DNA from: Agrocybe praecox
Taxonomy: Eukaryota > Basidiomycota > Agaricomycetes > Agaricales > Agrocybaceae
Assembly (NCBI GenBank): GCA_964017145.1
Contig: CAXHKQ010000293.1
Span: 1 to 19,372, forward strand
Reading direction: 5' to 3'
DNA: 19,372 nt
The translations under genes were made by a program, and so were the position numbers. Shown here piece by piece: positions 9,765 to 17,993 of this stretch (position 1 is its first letter; the number at the start of each line of letters is the position of its first letter). The notes under the pieces are model-generated. The model saw nothing but the letters and a program-made list of their open reading frames with translations, was not told the DNA's origin and did not search any database.

Positions 9765-10115
9765 GGATGATATTATCAGTGACGAATAGAGATAATAATA
9801 GAATCTTTCAAAACACGAAACACGTGCACGTTGGTTGAACGAAACGCGACGCGCGTACTATGTAAGTACATTCGACTTCAGCGGTACGATTTCGACTTCA
9901 CGCTGAACGAAACGCGTAAGTACACTTTTTTTGTTTTGTTTTCAGCTCAGTTGCATTGTATGGTACGCCAGGACTAAGAAATATCCGTGCCCGGAAATAC
10001 GCTAAGTCCTGCTATCTGCAATCAACACTTTGGAGCATACGGAATCGCCGGTCTTTCTCCCAGGGCATCGAAACACAAACGCTGATCAAATTGTGTTCTA
10101 CAGAAACTATTCGTT
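9765..10115. promoter_or_regulatory. Divergent intergenic region between transposase and TET/JBP genes
   Basis: Two start regions face away from each other here, so the region should hold both promoters. TTCGACTTCA occurs at 9871-9880 and 9891-9900, exactly 20 bp apart. TGAACGAAACGCG occurs at 9836-9848 and 9904-9916, each followed shortly by TAAGTAC. An E-box-like CACGTG lies at 9821-9826. No TATA box was identified with confidence. Factor binding is inferred from repetition only. Confidence 0.5.
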
Positions 10116-11648
10116 ATGGCGCTCAGGCTTGCCGCTTCTAACCGTCAACCTATCCCTATCTCGAACCCAAGTTTCGACCTTGAAACTGCGTTAAGAATTT
10201 GACTATGTCAAGAAGACACAATTCTTACCTCCGGAACTGACTCATCGGACGAGTACGAGGCCTTGTTTGGGCTCTCTCCACTCTCTTCCCCCGAGCTATC
10301 GCCTGTCCCACCATCCACATTGCTCGCCCCATTGGAATTCTCTCTCTCTCCCTTGACATCGCCTGAATCTAGCCCCCCACCATCGCCCCTACCCTCTGAG
10401 TCGGCCCTCAAATTGATATCACAACCTAGTAACGGTTCTCCCAATTGCCATCCCCCCCCCCAAACGGTCGCCCAGAAGAAAGCCGAGCGCAAGAAACAGA
10501 AAAAGGCGAAAGGCAAGGCAAACCGTTGAAAAGCACGCGAAACGGAGCAAAATATGGAATACGGGCACTACGTAGTGCGTGAAGAAGTGGAGAGGAAATA
10601 CGCAACGAGTGAGAACGCTATCAAGGCAAGTGCAAGAGCCATTGACGGTGTTGTTACCAGCACTGGATTTGTCGCCCGCAACGATAGCGACATTGACGAG
10701 ACAGAATATTCCCTGGACGACGTTGTAGGACCTGACTCGAAGTTGAAATTCAAGCTACAGAGATGGGATGGAAGGTAAGCTTCTTTCTTTCTTTCTATTT
10801 CTTTCGTATACTCACCAAAGCCCCCCAGACAGACCAAGCCCATTATCGACGCTGAGGATCACGTCGTAGGTATTCTAGCTGGCCGTCCAGACGATGCCGC
10901 TTGGCCAGAGTTACATCGACAGGCTGCAGAGGTGCTCGAAGCAATGCGAGGGCGGTGCAAGATGCCAACCAACAAAAAGGAGCACAGACGCGGGGCATTC
11001 ACTGCGTTGCGTTGCGGTGTATCGCATGGTGGTGGGCAGAAGAACCCGAGAAACCTGAACAACAACGTAGCCAACTCGGCTATCATTGAAGAACTAAATG
11101 GGATGCCTTTTTTCAAGCGAACTGCTGGTTTTGCCTCTGGTGCGTATATCCAATTACGCTGATTCTCCTTCATTTTATATTGACTGTGTACTCGATTCAA
11201 GCGGTATTGGCATGTTGGCAGCCAAAATTATGACCACTATGTCGAGAAATTAGGCGCCTTGTTTGCTGAAGATCCATCTTTGAAGAGACCTTTTACTTCG
11301 AGCGTATTCGCTGCTGTGTCTTACAATCTTGGACGTCGCACTATCTGCTACAAGCATCGTGATTTTGCTAACCTACCATTTGGTATGTGTGCAATAACGG
11401 CGCTAGGTTCTTTTGACCCCACCAAGGGCGGACATATCATCCTATGGGATTACCACTTGGTAATTGAGTTCCCCCCTGGCTCTACTATCCACATTCCATC
11501 AGCAATCGTTGCTCACTCTAACGTTCGTGTTGCCAACGATGAATCAAGGTATTCTTTTACCCAATACACGGCCGGGGCTCTTTTTCGATGGGTGGAGAAT
11601 AAATTCATGACTGTGAAGAAGTATTATGCTTCTCTTTCTTCTCCGTAA
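10116..11648 (+). CDS. TET/JBP-family 2-oxoglutarate/Fe(II) dioxygenase (one in-frame stop)
   Basis: Proposed exons are 10116-10170, 10213-10774, 10829-11143 and 11222-11648. The first exon is tentative (donor GTTTCG). The product would be about 452 codons: a Ser/Pro-rich then Lys-rich N-terminus, a W-D-G-R...I-L-A-G-R-P block, G-V-S-H-G-G-G-Q, then the oxygenase core. The iron ligands are visible as H-R-D (His356, Asp358) and the distal His409 in A-H-S-N; Arg420 in S-R-Y-S-F would bind 2-oxoglutarate. The family oxidises 5-methylcytosine in DNA. TGA at 10527-10529 (codon 124) sits in a basic run where CGA would read N-R-R-K-A. The third intron fits the frame only with donor GTATAT and acceptor GGCAG; the stronger-looking GTGCGT/CAAG pair shifts it. 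The catalytic core itself is uninterrupted. Confidence 0.8.
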
Positions 11649-12159
11649 TACGAATTTATCATGAAAAAGTATCATGAAAGATACCGTTTCGGCGTTTCTC
11701 TTACAACTATTACAGATCTTCACCCGTGTACATAAGTATTTTCTTGACTTGAATTATGTTTTGTGAGCATTCAAATCGAACATATGTATGTTTTTCATGT
11801 TCTTGACTTTATGTTTTGTGGGCATTCAAATCAAACATATGTATGTTTTTCAAACTTCGAAACATACACTGTGGTGCATAAAAGGGGGGGTCTAATACGT
11901 CATTCTAATTAAAATCAAGATCACTGTAGGTTATTTATACAACAGATCCCACATATCTAGCTCAAACAGGAGGCTCTCAACTTTTCCGATCATTTTTTTC
12001 GCGCATGGCATACAGCCACGGCAACAAGATTAATTTGGAGTCTACGTAACAAGATAGGGCGCTAAGATTAGGTTAAAGTATGTAAAAAAAACGGGGATCA
12101 GCAAGAATCACAGTAGGCGAGAGTCCAAAATCAAGCGAGCAATACTAAAACGAGCAATA
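11649..12159. other. Intergenic region between convergent genes, with direct repeats
   Basis: The TET/JBP and viroplasmin-like genes converge on this stretch, so it should hold both 3' ends. No gene is seen. It contains an imperfect direct repeat of 53-59 bp (11741-11799 and 11800-11852). A 15-bp tandem repeat CGAGCAATACTAAAA (12136-12150, 12151-12165) runs across the stop codon of the gene on the - strand. Confidence 0.6.
11741..11852 (+). repeat. Imperfect tandem repeat, about 55 bp x2
   Basis: Both units run TTCTTGACTT...TTATGTTTTGTG(A/G)GCATTCAAATC(G/A)AACATATGTATGTTTTTCA. The second unit lacks a few bases near its start. It lies just downstream of the TET/JBP stop codon. Confidence 0.75.
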
Positions 12160-13973
12160 CTAAAATAAGAGTTGATACCTAGACTTCTTACTCATGACTT
12201 TACGAACATAGAAAGCTTCGCGAGAGCTAGCCTCATCATCGGAATCCATCCCAGGATCTTCTTCAGGAGCCATTCGCTTGCCTAAACGAGAAGCGACCTT
12301 TGAGGATGTTTCACGTTGACGGATTCTGTCACGGACGATGAGCAAGGGTTTGCTGGCTGCATGAAGGTGTGAATCAGAATCGTATTCTTTGGAAGCATCC
12401 TGTGCTTTCTCAGCAGAGGGGGATTTAGGACGAAGAAACAACCGACGGGTGACAGGAGGGCTGGTGGTCATGAAGGTTGTCAAGTGGGGTTTACGAAAGA
12501 CGGGCGATCGGAGGGAAAGTGGTCTGTTTGACGAGCCAACCAAAGAGTGTTTCGGGTCCGGGGCGTTGGCAGAAACAGGGAATGGATCCATGTTCGAGCC
12601 TTCGTGGGATCGGTACCGAGATTGCCTTACGGGGAGAAGAAGAGTGTCGACACGAGCAGGCGGTGGAAGAATTTCAACGTAACTAATGAGAAATGCCATA
12701 TCGTAATATTCATAAGCCTCGAGCCAGGTGCAAAACATGCCAAATCGAGACCCTTTTACATGGGTACTTTGCCGAGCTTTCAGCCTAAATATCAAAAAGG
12801 AAAAAATGAGAATTTCGAAGGAAGGAATCATGGCTGAAACGTACCACACATTATGTATTCCAACGCTTAATCCCCTTGTTACCACATAGTAGTAGTGACC
12901 GCGATACGGACGGTCAGGTTCTTTCAGGGTAGATGGATGAGGGGGGGTAATCGAAGAAGTATTGATGTGGTGTGAGTTGTCAAGGGGGTCCCCGAGATAA
13001 TCGTTGTCAAAGCTTTCCAGCTCATCTATGAAAATCATACGATCAGAATATACATAGAAAATTAGGCGAGAAAAGTGGACTGACCAATAAGAGGTTCATT
13101 TTCCCAATCAAGATCCATGGTGCCAATAGATGGGCTGGTTAGATCGAGTGGACTTGGGCTGGTTAGATCGAGCGGACTTGGGCTCTGAAGGTCATAATCT
13201 TGGGCATGAATAAATGGCGATCTGAGATCTGAGATATCGGCAAAGTTGCTATTGACATCAGGCCATTCGAGACGGCGAAAGGGGATTGAAGCCTTCGGGG
13301 TGTGCACGATAGGATCGTTGCGAACGTCCCCAACAAAAGGCGGACCCGACAGGGAAGTGCGATGTCTGGGGGTACTGGGAACAGCACCCAGACCCCCGTC
13401 AGCGACAGCAGCAGGTGCCGCTAGAGCTGGAGGGGGGGTGCGCGCAGAGGCCGATCGGTTGAGAGGGGAGTGTTGAGAGGTGTAACGAAAAGAGAAGCAC
13501 ATATTTTCTGGAGAAAAGATTGTGAGCGTGCTCCCTATTTATTTGTTTTCTAGAGTCAGGGTAGACGTACCGGTTAAGTTGTCCGTTCCAGAAGGTTTTT
13601 CCAATGGTGGTATAGTATGATCCATGTATATGGTCCCCGTCGGATTTGATTTAACGTACGCATTCCCCGTTGTGTTGGATCTAACGTGTGGGTCCAATGG
13701 TGGTATAGTGCGATCCACGTATAAGGTCCCCGTCGCGTTCGATTTAACATACGTGGTCGCCGTTGTGATCGATTTGACGTATTGGTGTGGGTGGACCAAC
13801 ATTAGAGAACGGTAATATCCGCCATGATACACGTATGCCCTGTAAAAAAAGATCATAGTGAATATATATATAATATGTTGGTCATACCTGAGCTTGAGCG
13901 AGTGAGGGTAACCCATTCTCGTGAACCAATCCCTCCCTAATTCCAACCCAACCCATCCAACCCAGCGGCTCAT
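12160..13973 (-). CDS. Protein with RNase H1 N-terminal (viroplasmin-like) domain
   Basis: Exons 13973-13888, 13839-13571, 13507-13085, 13025-12845 and 12784-12160 join with consistent phases to give 527 residues. About 304-347 reads Y-Y-Y-V-V-T-R-G-L-S-V-G-I...W...V-K-G...F-C-T-W-L-E-A-Y-E-Y-Y. That is the pattern of the RNase H1 N-terminal/caulimovirus viroplasmin fold, which binds RNA-DNA hybrids or double-stranded nucleic acid in known members. No RNase H catalytic domain follows; the C-terminus is Ser/Arg/Lys-rich. Residues about 46-110 contain a repeated Y-V-K-S-N-x-T-G-T-x-Y-x-D-x-T-I-P-P-L unit, and the third exon has S-P-S-P-L-D-L-T twice. The proposed ATG lies only 36 bp from the divergent gene's ATG, so the true start may be internal. 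Its role in the element is unknown. Confidence 0.65.
13137..13184 (-). repeat. 24-bp tandem repeat x2 within coding exon
   Basis: Two 24-bp units differing at one noticed position encode S-P-S-P-L-D-L-T twice in the viroplasmin-like protein. Because 24 is a multiple of three, unit gain or loss keeps the frame. Confidence 0.75.
13600..13790 (-). repeat. Diverged tandem repeat, about 93 bp, within coding exon
   Basis: CCAATGGTGGTATAGT(A/G)(T/C)GATCCA(T/C)GTAT recurs about 93 bp apart (near 13601 and 13694), each time followed by GGTCCCCGTCG. It encodes the repeated T-G-T-x-Y-x-D-x-T-I-P-P-L peptide of the viroplasmin-like protein. Confidence 0.7.
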
Positions 13974-14009
13974 CCCGTCCAATCACTTGTTGATTCTACA
14001 GAATAAACG

Positions 14010-16751
14010 ATGGTTAATCCGGGGTCTTTCAGAGGAATGAGGAAAGAGTTCCTATTGAATGAGAAGTCGGCATACGCACGCGCTGTCCAGGAAGGTTACG
14101 CCGCCGACGCCTTGGCCAGCATCCAACGTCGTTACTTCAAACGATTTCCTGTCGATCTGCCACACGACCAGGATCCAACAGCGGATTTTCTTGCGAGTAT
14201 CAACGAGAGCGCGCCAGACCCTGAACCCCAAGTCCCAGATCCGAATGCTTTACCAGCGGAGGAATATGTTGCAGCGATGAAGAAGTTGGACGATAGACGC
14301 AAGACGATAATCTATCGCAAAGCTGTGAGTGTCACGTCACCATATGTAACAAAAACATGTGCTTACTGTAATCAATAGCAAATCAAAAGGTGGCTAGCTT
14401 ACCAGTACACAAAGGATCGCGACCTTGATCCCAAGGAATCTGGTTCCCATAATCCCTACCGAATTCTCATACACAAACTCACTGGAGTTGGTATCAAGAA
14501 ACCCCGACAACGAAGTGCTGTGAATACTTGGCGCAAGACACAGACCGACGTCATCAATGTCGAAACCAAGCGTATCGCGAGCTTGGCCAATACTCGACGT
14601 CAAGACTTGGCTGCTTTGCGAGACAAGATCGCGCGCCAGATGTTCGAGAAACTCGACAAAGAGGAGCGGGAGTATTGGGAAGCTCAGGCAAAGGAGGATC
14701 ATCACGAATTGATGACCAAGTGGGAGCATGACACAACCCTCCCACCATCCACAGCACCCGCCGACCGTCAACGGTGAGTCTATCATTTATTCTACAATGT
14801 GTTGTGGCTGATTTCTCCCTAACTAGATGTATTCAGGGATTAGCTGGCTTTGTAAAGCCCATCCTTGACCTCGTATGCGAGGCGACTGGCTGGAAAGCTA
14901 CCCTCATTGCTGGAGGCCCGGAACCTGCTCACGATGGGCGCTTGAATGTGATCAGGTACGTCATGTCTCCCTTCATTTATTGTATAAATTTTGATCACAT
15001 TTCTTACTCAAGTGTTCATTCGGGTACAACGTTGGGTGACATGAAAATGAATTTTGGAAAATGTGAACGTGCACGATACAAGAGGCATATCATACCGACG
15101 TTTGGGTCTTTTTTACAACTGTGTTACAGTAAGTACATTGACTCCACTATATCAACATATGTTCTGATCTGTTTAATCAGCCCCAGATGACTGCAAATCC
15201 CGTGCATTACCAAGAGAAGATGGTTTCGACCCTATGATCACGATGGAAACAACGGAGGACGAGGGCGTTTTCGTTGACGCCTATGAGTCAACTTCCATGA
15301 GTTCCTCTCAACGATCACCTACACCTTCGCTCGCACCTCCTTCGCTCGCACCTCTTTCGCCGGCACCCCCTTCGCTCGCACCTCCTTCGCTCGCACCTCC
15401 TTCGTCGGCACCTCTTTCACGCGCACCTCCTTCGCCGGCACCTCCTTCGCTGGCACCTCCTTCGCTGGCACCTCCTTCGCCTGCACCTCCTTCGATCGCA
15501 CCTTCTCCGCTCGCACCTCCTTCGCCGGCACCCCCTTCGATCGCACCTTCTTCGTTCGCACCTTCTCCGTTCGCACCTTCTCCGTTCGCACCTTCTCCGT
15601 TCGTACCTCCTTCGCTCGCATATCCTCCATCACCGGCACGCCTATCACCAACACCATTACTCCCACCCCCAGCTCATGTTTCACCATTGTCCTCGGCACC
15701 TTCCCAGAAGCCTGCCTCAACTGCTGCGCAACCATTGGTCTCTCTGCCAACCCTTACCAAACCATCACCGTCCTTAAATGACGTAAATGTTGTGGAAACC
15801 CCCTCAGTGAATGCTGCAGACGATGGTTCTGCAACGTCACGACAGATACAGGGAGCAGCGACGCTACCTCTGCGTGCCAGATCGCCGTCTGTACGCATCA
15901 GTCCTCCTCCTTCACCACGTTCTCCACCACAGCTCGCAGTGTCAATTCAGTATCCCATTTCAAGCGTGCAAAGCAGTTCTCCATCATCAATGCTCACTAC
16001 TACCACAAGTCTCATTGGGGGTTCAACTTCTAATGACCAAACGGCCCCCTACAATACAACTTCTTCGCCACGTAAACGCAAAACCGATACCCAAACCATG
16101 CCCGCTTTTCAAGCTAGAAAACGCCTTTGCAGAAGCTCTTTCTCAACGCCCTCTTCTCCGCCATCAATTCCTTCCATATCATCACCCCCAATGCTGTCAA
16201 CAACTGAACCCGTCGCGTCGTCACTGAGCTCCAGTTTGAAAGATGCGAATGCGACCGCTGGACCGTCAACCGAAGCACCTTCCTGGTTCTTAACTGCGCT
16301 TTCGTCGCTGAAAGACGAGGAAACACGTCTGGGTAACGAGTGGAAGAAACTCGTAAAGCTTTGGTGCACGTTTGAAGAGGTCAATACCTACCAAGAAATA
16401 TGCCGCCTAAAAGCCCAGCATCGCCCTAGTGTCCTCAAAGACTGGATTCAACGAGCAAGGCCTGGAACCTCCTCATGGAGGCCGGTTATCACAAATGCGT
16501 CCAAGTACGAAGTCGAGTTCCTACGATGGTATCACACTCTCCAACCCCAGTGGAGACTAGCGAAGGGTGGGGGTATCATTCCTGGCGGTGATGGTGATTG
16601 GGAGCAGTTGAAAAGACCAGGTCTTAATGGTCTTGCTACTGTTATGATGGGCCTGCTTTACTGGGGTTTGGCATCTAAAAAGAAACAACCGGCGACCAAG
16701 TGGCGGAGTACTGTGCTTGATATGACACTAGTTCTCGAAAATTTGGTTTGA
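14010..16751 (+). CDS. 841-residue KDZ-element-associated protein with Pro-Ser-Ala repeats
   Basis: Exons 14010-14324, 14379-14773, 14827-14955, 15013-15128 and 15181-16751 join with consistent phases to 841 residues. Residues 1-370 resemble proteins I recall as recurring in mushroom genomes, with [19 protein letters not shown], a charged helix [11 protein letters not shown] like the third helix of an HMG box, G-G-P-E-P, and H-S-G-T-T-L-G-D...I-I-P-T-F-G-S-F. Residues 366-465 are 20 five-residue repeats. About 687-841 form a second conserved block ([26 protein letters not shown]). No catalytic motif is recognised; a DNA-binding role is only a guess. It diverges from the viroplasmin-like gene. 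Confidence 0.75.
15321..15620 (+). repeat. Coding minisatellite, 15 bp x20
   Basis: Twenty consecutive 15-bp units related to CCTCCTTCGCTCGCA encode pentapeptides P-(P/S/L)-(S/P)-x-A; the first unit starts with Thr and the nineteenth ends in Val. Longer blocks also recur: the PSPFA-type unit is nearly identical three times near the 3' end, pointing to replication slippage or unequal exchange. Confidence 0.9.
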
Positions 16752-17270
16752 TTTTGATCCTTGTCATCGTCGCTTTCTTGATATTTGATTATCTTGACCT
16801 ACTTCCATCTGGAACATATTTTGCACATTTTTATTTCATAGTCTATATCATGTAGGTTTTATTTTAATGCATATTTCTCGTCGACTATTTTAAGAAGAGC
16901 AGAAACGGTAAGCCCGATGGCCGCAATCACATGCTTACAGACCATCGGGCCTAGCCCAGTGTGTCACCGAGCACCTATTTTGGATGTGTATAAAAATAGA
17001 AATTTGGCATCAAAGTGAATATGTTTTAAACGTCATCCGAAATCGGTTTTGTTAATCCATCCAATATACACCTCCTACGAAGGGGGAAACATACGGGATA
17101 TGTTGAAATTTATTCATAGACATCAAATTTCTTTTTTGATGCCAAAAAACGGGTGCACAGCCATGTTATTACAGAAATACCCACCTGAGCCACCTGGGCC
17201 ATCGAAAACAAGCATGTACGGCTATATTTAGTGTAAAAGAGCTAGATAAGATAAGATAAGCCTGTTGGGC
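16752..17270. other. Gene-free sub-terminal region, right
   Basis: This lies between the stop codon of the repeat protein and the right terminal repeat. It holds two inverted repeats: GCCCGATGG (16912-16920) with CCATCGGGC (16942-16950), and TTTGGCATCAAA (17003-17014) with TTTGATGCCAAA (17135-17146). A GATAA triplication lies near 17246-17260. No coding frame is supported. Confidence 0.6.
16912..16950. repeat. Perfect inverted repeat, 9-bp arms, 21-bp loop
   Basis: GCCCGATGG and CCATCGGGC are exact reverse complements about 160 bp downstream of the stop codon of the repeat-protein gene. It could form a hairpin in that transcript's 3' UTR or be an internal transposon site; neither is shown. 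Confidence 0.65.
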
Positions 17271-17360
17271 AAGTGCCACACATGGCAGGCACCATGTTGG
17301 ATATATCATAGTGTTGGGCAGGTACCTGTATATCATATATATATGGGACTGATACAGGTG
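17271..17360 (-). repeat. Right terminal inverted repeat of KDZ transposon
   Basis: Read inward from 17360 it starts CACCTGTATCAGTCCCATATATATATG and keeps TGCCCAACACTA and ATATATCC in the same order as the left end. It is directly followed by the right target duplication GGCAGGC. Confidence 0.7.
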
Positions 17361-17367
17361 GGCAGGC
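17361..17367. repeat. Target-site duplication of the large transposon, right copy
   Basis: GGCAGGC matches 5420-5426 exactly. See the left copy for the alternative 8-bp reading. Confidence 0.75.
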
Positions 17368-17431
17368 GGACGTCGGCGTGGGACAAGGCTCTGCCTTGTC
17401 CCCCGTCCTCTCAGCACTATACATTGCCCTG
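17361..17431 (+). pseudogene. LINE reverse transcriptase fragment with motif B (piece D, right part)
   Basis: Starting with the right-hand GGCAGGC, the frame reads Q-A-D-V-G-V-G-Q-G-S-A-L-S-P-V-L-S-A-L-Y. This contains RT motif B (Q-G-S-x-L-S-P). It continues exactly where the left part of piece D breaks at D-P-R-Q-A. It is cut after A-L-Y-I-A-L by the poly(A) end of the oppositely oriented LINE copy C. Confidence 0.85.
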
Positions 17432-17600
17432 TTTTTTGTTTTTTGTTTTTTTTTTTAAAAAAAATCAAAGGACCGAAGTCCCACTTGTATTCCGGTGCGC
17501 AATTGCAGTCCGGTCCCTACGTTACATACAATAGCATGCTAAGCAAGATTTACTACTACGCTATGTCTGCGAGGGCGGGCAGAGGCCCGCCAAGATTGCA

Positions 17601-17653
17601 GACCGCCGTTAGGCGGTCGGAGTGTTGCTGGTTCGACGGCACTTGGGCCGTCG
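17601..17653 (-). other. Two stem-loops in LINE 3' UTR (copy C)
   Basis: The arms CGACGGC/GCCGTCG (17634-17653, 6-nt loop) and GACCGCC/GGCGGTC (17601-17618, 4-nt loop) are perfect. Compared with copy A, stem 1 shows a paired change (T-A to C-G), and stem 2 has a C-G pair where copy A has U-G. Confidence 0.6.
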
Positions 17654-17993
17654 CAAGCGTTTAAGCATTGTGGCCGGGCATCGAGTCCAACCCACCGTCC
17701 ACACCCAACCCAGTCCATGGTCCCCATCTCACCCAATCCGCAGTCCCCTCACGTTCCAAGTCGCATCGCCGCTTCCGCTTAGCCCGGGTGCCCCCGAAGG
17801 GTCAGGCCGAAGCACACAAACCAAGGTACCCACTGAAGGGCCCTGAACGCCCCCACAGGGTCAGGACAAATCCCACAAGTCCGAGTACTGAGGCGCACGC
17901 CATTGTAATGGCAAAGAATCCAAAGTCCGAGCAGAGCACGTTCCGCAGTCCAAGAGGAACATGTCCCGCAGGCTGAACCGTAGCCCAGCCTGC

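Larger units (their letters stand above)
5427..17360. mobile_element. 11.93-kb KDZ-type DNA transposon with four genes
   Basis: Four observations define this element. The end sequences are inverted and similar (5427-5518 against 17271-17360). GGCAGGC lies directly outside both ends. Removing the element plus one GGCAGGC rejoins the LINE reverse transcriptase in the correct frame. The interior encodes a KDZ (Kyakuja-Dileera-Zisupton) transposase. Gene order is transposase (-), TET/JBP oxygenase (+), viroplasmin-like protein (-), Pro-Ser-Ala repeat protein (+). Association of fungal TET/JBP genes with KDZ transposons is established; these boundaries and this four-gene content are my reading. 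Two nonsense codons and diverged ends suggest an old, perhaps immobile, copy. Confidence 0.8.

Noticed and set aside
9956..10141. Small + strand frame upstream of TET/JBP
   Set aside because: It has no recognisable similarity. Only its last part overlaps the tentative first exon of the TET/JBP gene, in another frame.
10208..10516. - strand frame rich in Gly/Asp/Ser
   Set aside because: It is a shadow of the Ser/Pro-rich N-terminal exon of the TET/JBP gene.
12160..13038. Single-exon reading of the last part of the viroplasmin-like gene
   Set aside because: The frame is open through the intron at 12785-12844, but that stretch is hydrophobic and breaks the domain pattern. Splicing GTACGT to TTTAG restores it.
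15319..15750. Long - strand open frame opposite the Pro-Ser-Ala repeat
   Set aside because: It is the antisense of the 15-bp coding repeat, reading as monotonous Lys-Glu-Val units, with no family resemblance. The + strand frame fits the exon chain.
17668..17976. Pro-rich frames in the 3' UTR of LINE copy C (17622-17976)
   Set aside because: They are antisense frames of the LINE 3' UTR that also appear in copies A and B without coding conservation.
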